Assembly: GCA_947177515.1 (NCBI GenBank)
Contig: CAMWUU010000194.1
Location: forward strand, 1-6,833
Direction of reading: 5' to 3'
Origin: an uncultured Lachnospiraceae bacterium
GTDB lineage: Bacteria; Bacillota; Clostridia; Lachnospirales; Lachnospiraceae
DNA: 6,833 nucleotides
Of the stretch, positions 5,920-6,833 are shown piece by piece. The position numbers and the translations under genes were made by a program. Position 1 is the stretch's first letter. The number at the start of each line of letters is the position of its first letter. Below the pieces are notes generated by a model. It was not told the DNA's origin. It saw only the letters and a program-made list of their open reading frames with translations, and did not search any database.

Positions 5920-6833
5920 CTATCCCACAATACCGGAACGCGCAATTCCTTCTACGAAATGCTTCTGGCATGCTAAGTACAATACAACAAGCGGCAGGAT
6001 CACTAACAGCACGCCCGTATTGTTCATTAGCGAGGCAAAACCCGGTGTTACGAAATTCATTGAACCACCCATATCCTGGTACTTGGCGCTTAGTGTAGCG
6101 GCAAGGGAGCTTAACTTGTTGGACAAAAGTGCCATCCTAGGCATATAAAGCCCGGTATAGAATGAGTCCGTCCACTGCCATACAAATCCGAACAGGAATA
6201 CTGTAACCATCATCGGTACGGCTACCGGCATCATAATCTGCACAAATGTTCTGAGTTTCCCGCAGCCATCCACAAAAGCGGCTTCCTCAAGTTCCTTCGG
6301 GATCCCTTTAAAGAACTGGCGCAGCATATAAATATAAAGGCCGTTCTTAAATCCCGTACAGGTGAGTGCCTGGATGATAACCGGTGCACCGCTGTTTAGC
6401 AGATTGATGCTCTGCCCGCGTATCGCCTCTACAATCCCCGCGATATCAAAAAAACGGAAGTTCATATACATTGGCAGCATCAGAATCTGCGGCGGTACAA
6501 TCAGCGTAAAAATCACGCACCCAAAGAGAATCCCCTTGCCAGGAAAACGGAACCTCGCAAACCCGTAAGCAGTCAGCATACACATCAGAAGCTGCAAAAG
6601 GGCAACACCACCCGACATCAGTGCGGTAATTAAGAAACTTTTTCCGTATTCCAGCCCTTCAATTACTTTACGGTAATTTTCCAGAGTAAAGGTCTTTGGT
6701 ACATATTTTACGGTCGCATCGTAAAGGTCTTTTTCATTCATAAAAGAAACGCTTAATTTTACAAAGATCGGATAGAGGATCACGTAACAGATCCCAAATA
6801 CGATCACAGCCCGCACAATGGAAAACAGGAACC
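5920..6833 (-). CDS. Carbohydrate ABC transporter permease, MalG type (5' end outside window)
   Basis: The last 303 residues of an inner-membrane sugar permease of the CUT1 family. The frame is open to the window edge, reading FLFSIVRAVIVFG at the boundary, so the start codon is missing and only a few residues are likely lost. About six hydrophobic segments are visible: residues roughly 5-30, 64-93, 100-125, 145-170, 198-222 and 271-290 of the visible part. The cytoplasmic EAA loop that contacts the ATPase is clear at about 179-205 (ELEEAAFVDG, then a Pro-rich segment starting MMPVAVP). The C-terminus ends in HFVEGIARSGIVG, matching the usual MalG-like ending with a V-G-I-x-x-G-x-V-K pattern, here without the final Lys. 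It precedes the binding-protein gene, so the operon order is permease then binding protein. Its partner permease should lie immediately upstream, beyond the window. Confidence 0.93.
   Translation of the reverse strand, partial: FLFSIVRAVIVFGICYVILYPIFVKLSVSFMNEKDLYDATVKYVPKTFTLENYRKVIEGLEYGKSFLITALMSGGVALLQLLMCMLTAYGFARFRFPGKGILFGCVIFTLIVPPQILMLPMYMNFRFFDIAGIVEAIRGQSINLLNSGAPVIIQALTCTGFKNGLYIYMLRQFFKGIPKELEEAAFVDGCGKLRTFVQIMMPVAVPMMVTVFLFGFVWQWTDSFYTGLYMPRMALLSNKLSSLAATLSAKYQDMGGSMNFVTPGFASLMNNTGVLLVILPLVVLYLACQKHFVEGIARSGIVG

Noticed and set aside
6814..6816. GTG as start of the permease gene.
   Set aside because: The frame continues open to the window edge with hydrophobic residues that belong to the first membrane segment; the GTG is an internal Val codon.

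Overview
The window suggests a Bacillota genome, most likely a gut or rumen Lachnospiraceae-type clostridium. This is inferred from AGGAGG-type ribosome sites, a lipoprotein sugar-binding protein with a Thr/Pro-rich linker, moderate GC, and gene types common in that group. No taxonomic marker gene is present. All five genes lie on the minus strand, so transcription runs from high to low coordinates.

The first block (6833 down to about 4235) is the end of a carbohydrate ABC-transport operon. It holds a MalG-type (CUT1) permease cut by the right edge of the window (5920-6833), a 69-bp spacer with two small perfect inverted repeats, a solute-binding lipoprotein (4327-5850), and a strong intrinsic terminator (4235-4269). 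The partner permease is presumably just beyond the right edge. No ATPase gene is visible; CUT1 systems in Bacillota often share a distant one.

The second block (about 4230 down to 81) starts in an AT-rich intergenic stretch that should hold a promoter and a possible operator. It encodes a LacI-family repressor (3074-4102), a COG1092/RlmI-like SAM-dependent RNA methyltransferase (2055-2948), and a cytoplasmic GH42 beta-galactosidase (81-2036). The last two are only 18 bp apart.

Read together, this is a beta-galactoside (galacto-oligosaccharide or plant galactan fragment) utilisation locus. The binding protein and permeases import an oligosaccharide, GH42 removes galactose inside the cell, and LacI senses a sugar and controls expression. 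The substrate is inferred from GH42 only. The odd member is the RNA methyltransferase, which has no obvious role in sugar use.

Bases 1-19 match the Tn5/Nextera mosaic end at 17 of 19 positions. They are almost certainly leftover library adaptor at a contig end, not genomic DNA. I found no convincing undescribed system: no CRISPR array, RNA gene, mobile element or plus-strand gene. The window looks like an ordinary sugar-utilisation locus with a few details worth checking.
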